A stretch of 64,000 nt of DNA from Stenogyne calaminthoides. Taxonomy: Eukaryota > Streptophyta > Magnoliopsida > Lamiales > Lamiaceae. The first letter of the stretch is position 1. The number at the start of each line of letters is the position of its first letter. Shown piece by piece: positions 44,700 to 57,800 of the stretch. A program made the translations under genes and the position numbers. The notes beneath the pieces were generated by a model. The model did no database searches and was not told where the DNA came from. It saw only the letters and a program-made list of their open reading frames with translations. The DNA lies in assembly GCA_037126765.1 (NCBI GenBank), contig JBBCBC010000001.1:22338622-22402621 (forward strand), read 5' to 3'.

Positions 44700-45370
44700 C
44701 TAATAAGAAGATCATCACTGGAGCATTGTTCCTGGTGCAGGCAATTGTTAATTCTTAACAACTTTCTAAATATTCATTTATAAATTGACAATTAATCAAT
44801 ATATTTATTGTCATTATAGATTTGGTCAAGATCAAGAATACAGGTTATACAACTAAATTGTGTATGTCCTATGCTTGTAGAAGGGACACTACAAGGTGTG
44901 GGTAATCAGTACTTGGGGCTTCCTCCGTATGGGATTACGTATGTGTTTCTACAAATCATATTCATTGGACTCGTTTATACTTGTAATGTTACTAATATTA
45001 AATGTATTTAAATTGTATGTGGATTAATTACCATGACTATACTAGAAGTGCGAGCAACACTCTTCATATATATCAAGAAATATTCAATTCTTTATCAGAG
45101 CGACAAGTAATTATTATAATATTCCCGATAAAGACATATTGTTTTGGGTTTACAATTCTTTTTTCATTGCAGTTTATTTGGCAACCCTACGATATGAACA
45201 TGCCCAACATAGTGAGACTTGGAAATAGTTGTTTGACGTTGAGATGGATATCAAAATGTTCATTAATCAATTTTGAAATAATGGAGATTCATCATCCCAA
45301 TTGAGTGTTGAGGCAATTCGGTATGATTCAAAATATTCTACATCCAGTAGAATCTATTCGGGATGAACTT
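44700..45370 (+). pseudogene. PMD gene, 3' fragment
   Basis: Continuing from 43,792, the frame reads KSNKKIITGALFLVQ, where GALFLVQ corresponds to the family's GALLLLQ. An intron-like gap follows, then IWSRSRIQ (about 44,820) and a LGLPPYGI segment. A last exon after a 'tgcag' acceptor (about 45,173) reads FIWQPYDMNMPNIV...NFEIMEIHHPN and VLRQFGMIQNI. The PMD family has WQPY...FE(I)VE.H.P.RVLRQFG here. A stop falls between HHPN and VLRQFG. The readable part ends near 45,370. Confidence 0.75.
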
Positions 45371-45399
45371 TAAATACAAATTTAAATAAACTAATCCTA

Positions 45400-46977
45400 T
45401 TAATTCAAATAATATTCACTAACAACATACATGCGTACAAATAATTCACGTAAAATCCTACACATGTGGAATCTAGGAGTTTACACGAATCTTACCCTCA
45501 GAGTGACAACCGTTGAGAAGTTGGAACAAGCTTTCAATAAACCAACCCAAGTGTCTTCTCAAGTATTCCCAGATACTTGCTCTTTGATCCGGTGGGAAAT
45601 CCTCATGAACAATTTAACAAAGGGAAAAAGAAAATATTTGTTGCACCACCTTTGTGGATTTCTAATTTTTCCAAGACTGGAATTATTTTGGGGATGAAAA
45701 ATTCATCCCCTATTTATAAACATAGGGTGGTCGAATTTTTTGGCTCAAAAATAGATATGGGAAGAACTTTAATTCTTGTCCAAGAAGTAATCTTGAATAT
45801 ATTCAATATATTCTCTTTCCCATAAATAATTTTTCACAAAAATCTTCCTCCTTATTTTAATGCAATTTTCGAAAATATCCCATAAGAAAAATCAAAGTCA
45901 AAGATTCTTGAATTTATGAGATAATTTGGTATTCCAAGAATATATATCTTCCATAAAATCTTTCCAAGAAAATCTCCTTCTTTCTTTTCTTATATTTTTC
46001 GAAAAAATAGGAAAAATAAGCAACAATATTTTTCTTTTATTTTAATCACATTTTCAGTTAATGGACTTATATTGGACTATTTGAGGGGGCTTTAGGAGAA
46101 TTAAGATTGGACCTCCCAATGGGCTCTGAATTACAATATTGAGCAACAATATTATTCAACTCATTAATATTAATTTATTCCACTATAAAATTAATATTGC
46201 ACTATCCATCTTAACACATATTACAGTAATATGGTTCCCTGTTATTATTTTCCGTGATTAAAATTATTTAGTTCATTAATTAATTAAGCCACTGAAAAGC
46301 TTTATATTTATTAATATATTTTCCTTAGAGTAAGGACAACTCAACATTATTATACATACCGAAAATTAATCCACTTGCAAGATTTGGTATGATAAAACTT
46401 CTGAGCCCACCAAGGGGACAAATCAAACAAGACTCTCCCTGCACACGATTTTCTGTATTAAATCTTAACAGTTATCATGTAACTAATAATGTTGCCAAAA
46501 TATAAAGTATTGAATCGCTCTCTGATCAAAACAATAAATATTAATTACACACATCCTATGTAAGGGACATAGATTAAGAAATCAACAATCAATGAGGTCT
46601 AACTTTTCATCCCTTAAGTCAGTACGAAAAAAATTATCCTCTATGTAGGTCCTCTTCAACTCATCAGAATGCACTAGTATAATCTCTTGGTCTTGACAAG
46701 TCAATCTAAGCCTTACACATCAACTTTTTACCAATGGATTGTTCATTTCCATCTAGGTTGTGAATTTGTAATTATTTACAAGGATTTGTTAATGTGATCT
46801 GATGCCACCACATTAACTACAATGTAACTCGTACTAATATTGAACGGTTTGCATTAAATAAATAACATTCAATCATATTTAAAGCAACAGTGATAAAATG
46901 ATTTATTTTCAGTAAATAAGTGCAAAACTCAGTTTGTTATACAAAGTAAAAGCATACTTTCACGTATAACCCCAACA
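45400..46977 (-). mobile_element. LTR in reverse orientation, left edge unclear (probable Ty1/copia)
   Basis: Read on the minus strand it starts TGTTGGGGTTATACGTG at 46,977. It contains a TATA box (TTTATAAATA, 45,720-45,711) followed by a U5-like region to about 45,400. No frame of note lies inside except short plus-strand ones (45,431-45,825) without motifs. The right flank is copia pol in plus orientation. The left flank is the PMD fragment, so the two sides do not match and no TSD was found. Either the left end or the neighbouring copia element has been deleted. Confidence 0.5.
45711..45720 (-). promoter_or_regulatory. TATA box of the reverse LTR
   Basis: On the minus strand the sequence is TTTATAAATA followed by 'gggga', a usual LTR promoter context. 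This supports the minus orientation of the LTR. Confidence 0.45.
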
Positions 46978-46981
46978 CAAA

Positions 46982-47966
46982 TGTGTTTACATAAAGGATA
47001 TCGAAGATGGTTACGTAATCATGTGTCTTTATGTAGATGACATACTTATCATTGGTAGCAATGATACATGTTGAATTCAAAATTTGACATGAAGGATATA
47101 AGACTTGCTGATGTTATAATTGGAATTAAAATTCATAAACATCAGAAGGAATTATCTTGTGTCAGACTCATTATGTTGACAAGATTTTAGAGAAGTTTAG
47201 CAAAAACGACTCGGATTTTGTTAGAACTCTTAAAGATCCTGGTCAACGCCTAACCAAAAATAGAGGTGAAGGTGTGAGTCAAGTGGAGTACTCAAGAGTA
47301 ATAGGTAGTCTGATGTACTTAATAAGTTGTACAAGACCAAACATAACCTATGTCGTGAACAAGCAAAGTAGAGACACTAGCAATCCAGGTGATGCTCACT
47401 GGAAAGCTATTGTGATAGTACTTAGATACTTGAGGCATACTCATGAATATGGACTGCACTATATGAAATATCCTGCTGTAATTGAAGGTTACAGTGATGC
47501 AAATTGGATATCTGATATAAAGGACTCTAAGTCAACGAGTGGATACGTTTTCATTCTAGGAAGTGCAGTCATATCTTGGAAATCTTCTAAGCAAACGGTT
47601 ATTTCAAGGTCTACCATGGAGTTAGAAATTATAGCTCTTGACAAGTGAGGTGAAGAAGCCGAGTGGATTAAGAATTTTTTAGAAGATATTCCAAAGTGGA
47701 CGAAACTTGTGCCACCAATCTGCATTCATTGTGATAGTCAAACTGCAATTGGAAGAGCACAAAGTAATTTGTACAATGGTAAGTCTATACATATTTCTCG
47801 TAAACATAATACCATTAGACGACTACTCTCAACTGGGGTTATCTCAATAGACTACGTAAGGTCTAAGAATAACATAGCGGATCCGTTAACCAAAGGGTTA
47901 AATCGAGAGTTAGTTTTATCGTCATCTAAAGGAATGAGACTAAAAGACTTAGCGAACACAAGTTGA
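46982..47966 (+). pseudogene. Ty1/copia pol, C-terminal part of RT and RNase H
   Basis: Reading starts inside RT with CVYIKDIEDGYVIMCLYVDD (YVDD catalytic motif). It passes broken frames to HYVDKILEKFSKNDSDF (47,157 onward), and continues with VEYSRVIGSLMYLISCTRPN, GYSDANWISDIKDSKSTSGY and WKSSKQTVISRSTMELE. After a stop at 47,646 it runs on with ICIHCDSQTAIGRAQ, RKHNTIRRLLSTGVISI and KNNIADPLTKGL, the end of copia RNase H. Gag, protease, integrase and most of RT are absent because the left side is cut at the reverse LTR. Confidence 0.92.
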
Positions 47967-48520
47967 GACGAAGGAAAATCTTACTTATATGACTGGAGAT
48001 CCCAAGAACTATGTTCAAAAGGACAACCTAATTGTCTAACTCGTAAATCACTGTCTTGTGGCGGATAAATTATTAAATTAAATCCCTTGAAAGTCCATTG
48101 CCTAAAGATGTTACAGTGATGTGTGTTGTGAGGATAAGCATAAACTATTAATGATTTGAGAAGAGTTCATGAAATACTTTTAAAATAATCACCTATGTAA
48201 GAGGAAATGAGGTCGCTTCGAAGGGAATATTGTAAGGCATATTCCTAACAACTCTTGCAGAATTAGGCGGATGTTCAAGGCCAAAACGAACATAACCATG
48301 AGAACTGAGAAGTGTTAGGAAGAACTTGAGTGGAGTATACCATTGTTTACGTAAAACAGTAGATAGTTCAAAGACATCATGTCTACTATCTGACTAGTAA
48401 AGTAAGTATATTTTCACAAGGGAAGGTTCAAAGGTGGATACCTACCTATTCTATGCAAGTTTCTAACGACGATTTATATCACCAAACAACCTTTTGGTAT
48501 CTGTGTTAATTTCCATTCAT
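47967..48520 (+). other. Copia 3' untranslated region
   Basis: This is non-coding DNA between the end of the RNase H frame and the polypurine tract. No other feature is seen. Confidence 0.6.
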
Positions 48521-48529
48521 GTGGGGGAT
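48521..48529 (+). promoter_or_regulatory. Copia polypurine tract
   Basis: GTGGGGGAT lies immediately before TGTTGGAAAA, the start of the 3' LTR. The position and purine content fit plus-strand priming. Confidence 0.6.
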
Positions 48530-49460
48530 TGTTGGAAAATTGAGCCCATTTTGGGGTGAATGAGAAATTATATTCTCAAAAATATTGTAACTAATAAATG
48601 GGAAAGTGGGAAAGGGAAAAAGCAAAGGACTTTTATCTCACATAGGAAAATGTAAAATGAGGAGGTGGGTATTTAAAGAACTACTCACTTGTTGCTTGTA
48701 AATTATTGTGGGTACATTCTCCCCCACCTTCTAAGCGGGTGCGCAGGGGGGGTGCAAATCTTGGTTGGATTTGGCCTTCGAAACCCGAACTTGTATGCGT
48801 GTGCGATCTGCGTACACGAATGTTGCACCGGCTTGGTGGCGGATGTACAAACGAACTTTTGCCTCGATTTTGTGCATGTTTTATTTTAAATTTTTTAATT
48901 AAAAACGTGTAACATTTCCCATTGAAATCGTGCAACGGTTTTGTGCACGTTTTAAGTGCAATGTTCCCATGTAGAAGTTAAAACCTGGTAAACATTTCAG
49001 GTGGTTACATTCGAAATTCATACCTGAATTTATGTTGTTTTCGATTTTGGTTTCAGGCCATTATGGCCAAGCTCCTGAGTTCGTTTCCTTTGGTTGCTAT
49101 AAGTAGCACCTCAGCTGGTGTTGGAAATGACACTTGAAACACTAAGCAATTCACACGTTTGAGAGAAACACAGATACTTTCCAGCAATTGCTACTTCTGT
49201 ATTGCATTCGTTTTGCACTCTGATTTCGTTCTTATTCCGGTCATAGTATCGAGCATTCCTCAGTTCGATTCAAGCAAGACATAGTGTTGATATCGTTGCT
49301 TTCAATCGTTTTATCCTGAGAGACAAGTGTTCTACGATTCACTAGCACCGAGAGTGAAGGGCATAATGGTTTTATGAAAATCGTGCTCGAACGAGACTCT
49401 ATTATTCGTTTATTTTCGTTGTTTATTATTTATCAATCATTTTCGGTGCACCTCACCTAC
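48530..49460 (+). repeat. Copia 3' LTR (right edge approximate)
   Basis: It starts TGTTGGAAAATTGAGCCC after the polypurine tract. It includes a TATA-like CTATAAGTA at 49,097-49,105 and 5'-leader-like DNA. The right edge was placed near 49,460 because no second LTR or TSD is available for comparison; it could lie some tens of bases either way. The frames at 48,681-48,935 lie within the LTR and are not genes. Confidence 0.65.
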
Positions 49461-50750
49461 AAATTTATCTCACCCTCCATCTGGGATAGGTTAATCCCTC
49501 AATATAGGGATAAAATAATTTTTTTTAACCGGACTTAACATATATTCTAGGCCTTCCTCCAGTGAATCAAACAACTGATTACTTAGTATTAGACCGACTA
49601 TCCAATCCTATCCATCGAACCAGACTGGACCTCAGAGATATGATAAACTGTAGGGTTGTTTAATTAACTGAATTGTTTAAACAATCGAATAATTGTTTAA
49701 ACAATCGAAATAGTTTGTAAAATATTTTTTAAAATAAAATTTGGATTGTTCAAACAATTTAATTTGTACACATGATACAATGTTAGACCCAGTTTTTACA
49801 CATTAATATAAATACTTAATTTTTCACATTTAAATGCAATTTATTTTGAAGTCTACAATACTATATTACCTTGATAATTATTTATCCACCATGGGTAATG
49901 GATTTCGACATGTTAATTGGTTGTGCCCTATCTGTTCACATCTGCTACATTTTTTCTTTTTAGAAAATTATCTAGTTGTGCTCCTTTTGTTTATGACGAC
50001 TAGATTGTTTTCGTACCTTTGGTGGTAGAACATTAGTTTCTTTATATCTTCAATCTTTGCACGTTCAAATCCATTCGATGTAGGTGAGATAACATCATCA
50101 AAGGTTTCTCTCTAAAAAAAAGTTGTATAATACTCTGAAAATAACAAGTACATTGAGTAATTCCCCTGCTACTGTTATTGCATGGAAAACAATTTGATTG
50201 GAACTTTCTACATGTACAATTAACAGTAGAATTTGTGATTTCATTCCGGACTACATTCCTCATCAATAGATTCAGCTTTGAGTCTTATCCTCTATCAAGA
50301 GATTTACATAACTTTTCTTCAATTTTTGGGATTAATGTGGTGGTACAAGTTTGAGCTTCATTGTCGTGAAGTTATAGGTCGAGTCACCGTTTGCCCAATA
50401 AAAAAATAAAATAAAAAAGAGAGGGGGAGTTAGGATTTCTTGAGAGAATAATAAAGAGAGAAAGATTTGTGTGTCCAAGAAGAATCGAGAAGATGATGAG
50501 TGTGTAGTGGGTTAGGGTTTTGATTGGGTTGAAATAATTAACTGGATTGATTGATTAGTGGGTTTAATTGTATTAAAAAAAGTAATGACATGAGTATAAA
50601 TAGATGTATATTGTGAGGATGGAATTTGTAAAGATTTTTTTTTTTTTTTTTTTTGAATGTTCATACAATTGTGGAACAGAGGGAGTTTTTTGAATGTTCA
50701 TACAATTGTAAGTAGAATTTTGAAATCCAACTATTTAATCCTGAAACATA
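49461..50750. other. Intergenic DNA between copia LTR and katanin gene
   Basis: No gene is recognised. 'ttgtttaaacaatcgaa' recurs at 49,670-49,710, and a poly(T) run lies at 50,637-50,654. The short frames at 49,834-50,266 have no motif. Confidence 0.5.
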
Positions 50751-50751
50751 T

Positions 50752-51145
50752 TCTTATGTTTGATTTGAAGTTAAAGTGGGTTTTTAAATTCTGAATTTGA
50801 ATAGATTGGATTTAGAAATCATTATGAACAGTTCAAGTGTTTATTTTAGGATTTGTATATGGTAGGAGCGTGTTAATCTATTTCACATGATCAAAGATTG
50901 TATTATTATATCAGTACTGGAATGTGAAAGAGTATATCATTGTCAAAACTCAAAGAGTGATAAAATAACATGAGTTTGTGTATAGGTGTATATCGGGCTT
51001 GAGTATTTGAAAACAGGATTTTTAAATCCCAAAATAATGATTTAGATTTGAAAAATTCAAATCTGGTTTTAAAAAACCGAAATCAAACATAGCTGGGGAT
51101 TTCAGTAACTCAAATCCAAGTTGAAGAACCACAAAACAAACATGA
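50752..51145. mobile_element. MITE-like element related to the one at 60,619
   Basis: The left edge 'ATGTTTGATTTGAAG' and the right edge read inward 'ATGTTTGTTTTGTGG' form imperfect terminal inverted repeats. Inside are 'gggtttttaaattc' and 'ggatttttaaatccc' in opposite orientation. The MITE in katanin intron 3 has similar ends (GATGTTTGATTT and GATGTTTGTTTTGGG). No clean TSD was found and the edges are approximate. Confidence 0.45.
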
Positions 51146-51786
51146 GAGTCCTTTTTAGCACAAATGGTAAAAACAAACTAACACAGCTGAACAGCTAATG
51201 ATATAAAATAGCCAGAAAAATACCCAAATAAAGCACTGGTATTATATAAGAGATGAGAAAAAGTTTATCCAAGGATACAACAGATACTCTTTAGTGGTAC
51301 TAACTGATACAATAAATTTCACCATAGGCAATGTTTGTCATCTCCAAACACATACAAACCAATCTCATCTACATCACAAGTCACAACTGAGGCCAACAAC
51401 TGTAAACACTACATTAAAACCGAGTTTGTACAAACCTCACTAAACTACGAACGCACTTCTCCAGAAAGCAAATCAATCATCAACTTCACTCAAGAAATAA
51501 CAAAGTTGATATTCAGGTTAAGACAAGAAAGCAGTAAGATGGGTCCCGCATCCACTGACCACGCGGTTCAGCCAGTAACTGTTGAATGGAGCAGTATGCA
51601 GCAGGTTGTCCATCGGATATGTTTTAAGTTAAGATAAAGAATCGGTCAGTAATTTCACCGAGCATGAATTTACAGTTTTACCCCGCTTCTGCATGTAGGC
51701 GGGCAAGACTTCATAGTTCCAAAATTTATGATCTGTTGATAAAAATCATTCAACCTGCTTTTGTATTGGTCTTATACATTACGAAG
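51146..51786 (-). other. 3' flank and probable 3' UTR of the katanin gene
   Basis: This lies downstream of the stop codon (51,787-51,789) on the minus strand. No polyadenylation signal could be singled out. The plus-strand frames at 51,335-51,637 and 51,664-51,858 are chance frames; the second overlaps the last exon in antisense. Confidence 0.5.
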
Positions 51787-54700
51787 TTAAGAAACTTCTT
51801 GAAGTGCCAGATTCAGCTCGTGTGCGGACTTAGCAATCGAACCTCCTCTTCTGCATAATAAATAACAGCAAACAGATATTGGCCATTTGAATAGAGCTAA
51901 AGCATTATATTTGTTGAGAAGTAAGGATTAATTGTTGGATGTTATTGAAAGATCACGATATTATTATTCTCTAGAGCAGCACTTGGGTGCTAGTGCACCA
52001 TTAATATTTTTCAATTGAAAAAACTAATAGTACTATTCAGTGAAAACAGCTAATGCTGACCAACTACTACATTTCAGTAAAACAGCTAATACCATTTAAA
52101 AATGCACTTGAGTTGCACAGTGCAACTGGTGCACAGAATTATTTGTCTATTCTTTAACTAATTATGTGATTTTATCATTTGATTTGATTCTGGATTAATC
52201 TTTACCTTTCCTCTATCCCAGTCTACCAATATAAATGGGTGCTTAATGTAAAAACGAAAACAAGAGGGAACAAGATTTAAATTGGAGCCCTATGGGCATT
52301 TTATCATGGATGTAGGCTAAATGCTGAAACATGTTATATCTCTCTGTTATTCTCTCTCTTCACTTCCTTTCGTTTCAAGATTCAACAACTCTCATGAAAG
52401 AAATGTACCTGGAAAGGACAGGCAAGCAGCATTTAACTTTCTCAAGTTCCACATAACAAAGATTGCAACGCTCCAGCCTTGACACAATAGAAAGCAATAG
52501 CAGGTCTTTCAATCAGATAATTCCAAAAATAAACTATCATACAGTATGAATTTTAAAAAAATGGTAGTAACAATCAAAAGAAACAACCAAACCTTTGCTC
52601 TGCCTCAATGTCTACACCAACAGATGAAGGTGCTGATATTGATGAATAGATTACGGAGCCAAACACCCTGACCAGTTTTAACAGCATATCCAATGCAATA
52701 TCTTGATGCCTAAAATATAAACAAATTGTAACATTAACAACATAGATTAAAAAATTGTAACCCTGACCACAACAATAGTCATTCATTACCTTGTAATTCA
52801 ATTAAGTCCTTGAGGACCGATTAACTGATATTTTACAAGCAATAGTCTCGTTGGTCTATACCTTATTATATGGTACAGAATAAGTGAATAACCAAAAGGT
52901 TATATGCACAACCCTGAAACAATGATATGACACCACATCTAGCAAAATTTTGATGAATGTCATGTGTCTCCCTTAATCACCGGAACACCCATGAGAGAAA
53001 GATATCATGCACCATTATTGGCTCACATAAGGTATTACTTTGCACTGATAATTGTATTAGTTTGTAAAATGAAAGATATTAGCTCGTTTTATTCATTGTT
53101 TCAGCAGATATTGTTCTGTAAATTTCTTATTTTTAAGAGCAGGGGTATTTAAATGGTTCACGGAGCCAGAAACCAGTGCATATCTACTTTTTCTAACAAG
53201 ATAGTGCCCATCCTCTGTCCTTCAAATAGCTAGAATGGGTTCAAGCATACAGATCCCAGAAATAATTGATTAAAAAATACTCATGTTCTCTGATAATAGA
53301 GGATCCACTCACCTATCTATATCACTTTCAATAAGTCCAGTCAGGAGAGGTAAAAGACATGAACAGATATCTAATGTGATGATATCGGTTTTTTCTACCA
53401 AAAGGCTCATTACATCAGCAAGAACCTACACAATGAAGAAAAATTAGAAGAATACGAGTTATCCGCTAATTCTATGGGCACGACAAGTTTAAGGATGTGT
53501 TTGCAAACTCTACTAACAGCCTTTTAGAATCAATTATTTTCAAAAGCTGTGAGGAGTAACTTTTAAAATACGTGATTCTCCTCTATCTCTTAGAGTTAGC
53601 AAACACCACCCAAGTATGCTACGGATATAAGTGAAATCAGACATCCTTTATCCACATGCCCGAAACACAAATATAAAACTCACACTGTGATCACTCATTT
53701 TGCCAATGGCGCAAATGGCCCCTTTGATATCATGCCTGTGCCAGTAGTTGAGGACTACCTGCCCATAGAGAATGAAGAGCTATTATTGCCAAAAATAACA
53801 AGTAGAAATATATTGTTGAATAACAATTTCAAGATATAAGACACCAAAAGGTCCCTAAACTATCAATTTTTTGTTTCGATATGTCCCTAGTTCTTATTTT
53901 AAAACAGCCCTTCCAGTATTGAAATTTTATTTCACGAGCTCCCTTAATATGGTAACTGGCAGAACTTATCGAATCTCTTTAAGGTTCTGTTAAATAATAT
54001 ACATGTCATTTTTATTTAATTTTATTTATACAAAAGTTCTGTCAATTTTCGTCTAGAGGGAGCTCGAGAAATAAAATCTCCATACTTCAAGGGCTTTTTA
54101 AAACAAAAATTAGTTCAGGGACCTATCAGTATCAGAACAAATAATAATAATAATGAAATGAAATACCTGTAATTTTCCTAAACGAGATTTCATTGAGCCA
54201 ACAAACTGATGATGCAGTTCCATCAAGTCAGCAATAGCATCCTCATCACTAGCAGAAACAGATTCGCTTTCATCAGGTGAAGGATAGCTTCTCTGTCATG
54301 GTAGATATGAATAATAACATGTTAGTCTTTTATAGAGAATCTTGAGAGCAATGTTAGACTGCAATACGAGCTAGATTTAACTATATAAGACACCAGTAAG
54401 GTTACATTAAAAGCTGGACCTAAATGGTGGGACAAACTTTAAAGAAGCTATTGTGAAAATGATAATGGTATGAGAATGATACACAAAGTCAGAGAATGTG
54501 CAGATCAAATCTGAGAAGTATACCTTAGGTTAGAGCATCAGCAAAGTTATGGTAAGAAATACAGCTAAATAGTAACTCTACTTTTCAGGCAACTGTCAGC
54601 TAGGGCTGAAAAGGTATCAAATATTTTTATTTCAATTTGATATTTGAATTCGAATACCAAGTCCGTATTCATAAAAGTCTAATAAGAATTTTTTTCAGAT

Positions 54701-54805
54701 TCGAACACGAAAATGAGTAACATCATATTCGATTAATTAATTTATATATACATGCATGTACATATGTTATATTCAAATATTTAATGATTTGTTAATTAAT
54801 AAATT

Positions 54806-54836
<31 letters not shown>

Positions 54837-57800
54837 AGACCACTTATTTAATGATTTATTAAATTTTTTAATACAAATTTTGTAAAAGTGAACATCACTT
54901 TTGATTCGAATACGAATCTGATTTGAAAGTCGGAAAATAAACGAATAAATATATTCTAGTATTTGGTCAAGTTCGTATATAAATCATAATATTTGACTCG
55001 ATTCAATTTGTTTATAACACTAATGTCAACTACCCAAGGTTTCCAAGTAATTTTCACTAAACTCCCAAATCAAAGTGAAAAAAGAATGTGTGTGTGAAAT
55101 ATTTGCCTCCATCTGGGATCTTTGTCATCATCAAACAAGCACATTGCTTTAACTCCATAAAATTGTTATAATGGAACCAACTCTAAGTTCAAACACAGAG
55201 TCCATCATCACATACATAAAAGATGGTTTTGGGGAAAAAATGACAAGAGACTAATCATTTTCTACTAGAAATCCTAAAACGTTGATTTAATTGACAGCAT
55301 ACTGAACAGAAGTTAAGGCAATGTTTGGATTTGTTGGGATGTTTTGCAGAAATACATCAAGGAATGTATGGTTATTTGGATTCTTCGGGGATTTTTTTCC
55401 GGAGCATAATGAATGTTTTTTTGACATATTTTGAGAAAAAGATATACAAGGAATGTCTCTGTGTTTGGTTTTACATTGGGGCCAGGTAAATAAAAAAGGA
55501 AGTTGGAAAGCAAAATCACACACACTTACAGTAGTTACTTTTCCAGAGACATTGCTTGAAGAAACACCTGGACGATAAGTACTTCTGCCTTTCTGCTCCC
55601 AGTTCGAAACAATCAAATGTCCTCTACCTAATTTTATTTAAAAGGAGTCAGTTAACATTTGCAACATTACAAAAACGCAATATCTCATCAACATCAAACT
55701 TCTTAATGAAATACCCCGCTGTACACATTATTTATACCTCCTTTATGGCCTTCTACATTAGATGTATCCACGTTCATGTTATTCCCTCGAAACTCATCTG
55801 TAATTAAAAAATAAATGGTCAATGAAAAACTATGCAAAGTGCAAACCATCACTTTTATTACATCCCCATATTTAAATATTAAATATATATGGGTGCTGAT
55901 TAATGGATCCAAATTATACTTTATAGTTGATACTGTATATTTGACAAGTGTGAAGTCAACAAACATGTTACTAGAGAAACAGTTTGTTAGGCACTCAAGC
56001 ATGGAAGCCCCAACTCCACCCAAAAGCTAGCTCAAGAGTGTAGGATTGACTCCCAACTTAAGTAATCATCCAGAATTGCTTATGAATGCGATGTGGGATC
56101 GTTACACTAACACAAGCCAGATATATCATGCTTCAATAATAGCAGCCAATAGAATAAATACAGCAGATTCAGAAAGAAACCCAGGTGGTAAACCAAGATC
56201 CACCATATTCTCATTCTCAATAGAATAAACGAGTTTTGTCGGACTTTGTTCAGCATTTTGATTTAGCATATATTCAAGCCAGCCAGATTCATCTCAATTA
56301 TTCATTTTTAGTCAATTAGTAAGCTAGAATGATAGGAAGTACATAAGGTAAGACTTAAAAGCAACGAATCCCCCTTTCATGTTCAAGCCAAATTCATATA
56401 TAAGTTTTGTTCACAAAATCACATATGCAGCACAAAATTAGGACATCAAAAAAATTTCATTACTGCTCCTTGTGCTACTGCATTCATGGATCAGCTTGTG
56501 TCTCCAAGTATACAGTTAAAAATATAAATCCTTGCCAGTAGAACTTTCTTTCAAATTATGGGAATTCTTCTAGAATCCGGATACTACAGCAGGTTTTTAG
56601 TCCCACATATATACAACAAAAATAGTCTAGGCCTTCATCCCACTATGTGGAGTTGGCTATACGGATCATATCTCCTTTTTTTCGGTCTATACGCATGTTC
56701 TCATTTACGTTGTTCTTGTTTTCAGTCTATACACATGTTTTGTTTAAATTTCAGTCTATACGCATGTTTTCAGGTCTTTCACCTCCCCTTTTTGTTTGAG
56801 TTAGACATTTTCCACTTTCTATTTTGGTCCAACATACATAAACCAACAACAATTACCCACAACATGTGGGATCTCCTCCCAAATCCCAAACGACCAGACT
56901 AAAAAGGTCTTTTTTTGCCATGGCTCCTTTTCCTTCCCCAGGGAGTCAATATCAAACTGCTATAAGTGAAGCATTCAACTAGTCCTCTAATTAAAAATGC
57001 TATAATTCACTCCTACGCATTATTTCCCCTTCTAAACTCACCCCTAAATCCTCAACACAAAAAGCCTAGCCGACGTCATAACGAAGTTGCACTAAGATTC
57101 TAGTCATATGACCACAACAACAAAAATTAGTTTGCTACAAGAAAATAATACCCACAAGATAAATAACACAATCTGAAAAAATTGGACAACGGACACATAC
57201 AACTTTCATGCTGGTATCTAGAGAGGGCGTCAATAGTTGCATTCGTGTCGACTTTTCTAGAAATCAAAGGCTTATCTTCTCTTGCTTTTCTCTCAAATGC
57301 AGAAACTCCACCAACTGAGCTCTTAATTGAAGTACTAATACTCCTATCTGAGATGTTAATGACCACATCATCAGACTGAGTAGAAACATTTGGCCTCTCC
57401 AAGTCATCTCTGGCATTGACAAACTTGCAAATATCAGAAGTTTTGGAGGGTAAGTGAGGCAATGCTTTGGCTGGAACATCTTCTTTTCTAGATTCGGCAG
57501 CCATCTCAGGCTTTGAGTTATTTCTAGGCACAACCACTGGCATTACATCAGATCTGTTGAATATGGAGATACTCCCTGTTGATTGCACCCTTCCAGCTAG
57601 CCTCTTTGGGTTTGTTGAACTGGTAATCCCTGATGTATTGACCTGAGTTGCTTTTTGAACACCACTAAAACTTGACCTTTGAGGAGTGCTCGGAGTACTA
57701 ACAGTAGCTACAATAAGTAATAGAGGAACATTTAATACAACACTAAAAGCCAAAGTTGGTCTTATGTAAAACACTTTTACCGTGCAACTGGTTTGTACAA

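Noticed and set aside
45002..45304. Independent small gene of 100 codons
   Set aside because: Its C-terminal WQPYDMN...FEIMEIHHPN part is the PMD 3' exon; the upstream part is intron.
55703..56023. Longer minus-strand protein frame around katanin exon 11
   Set aside because: Only 55,738-55,797 is bounded by splice sites in phase with its neighbours; the rest is intron read-through.
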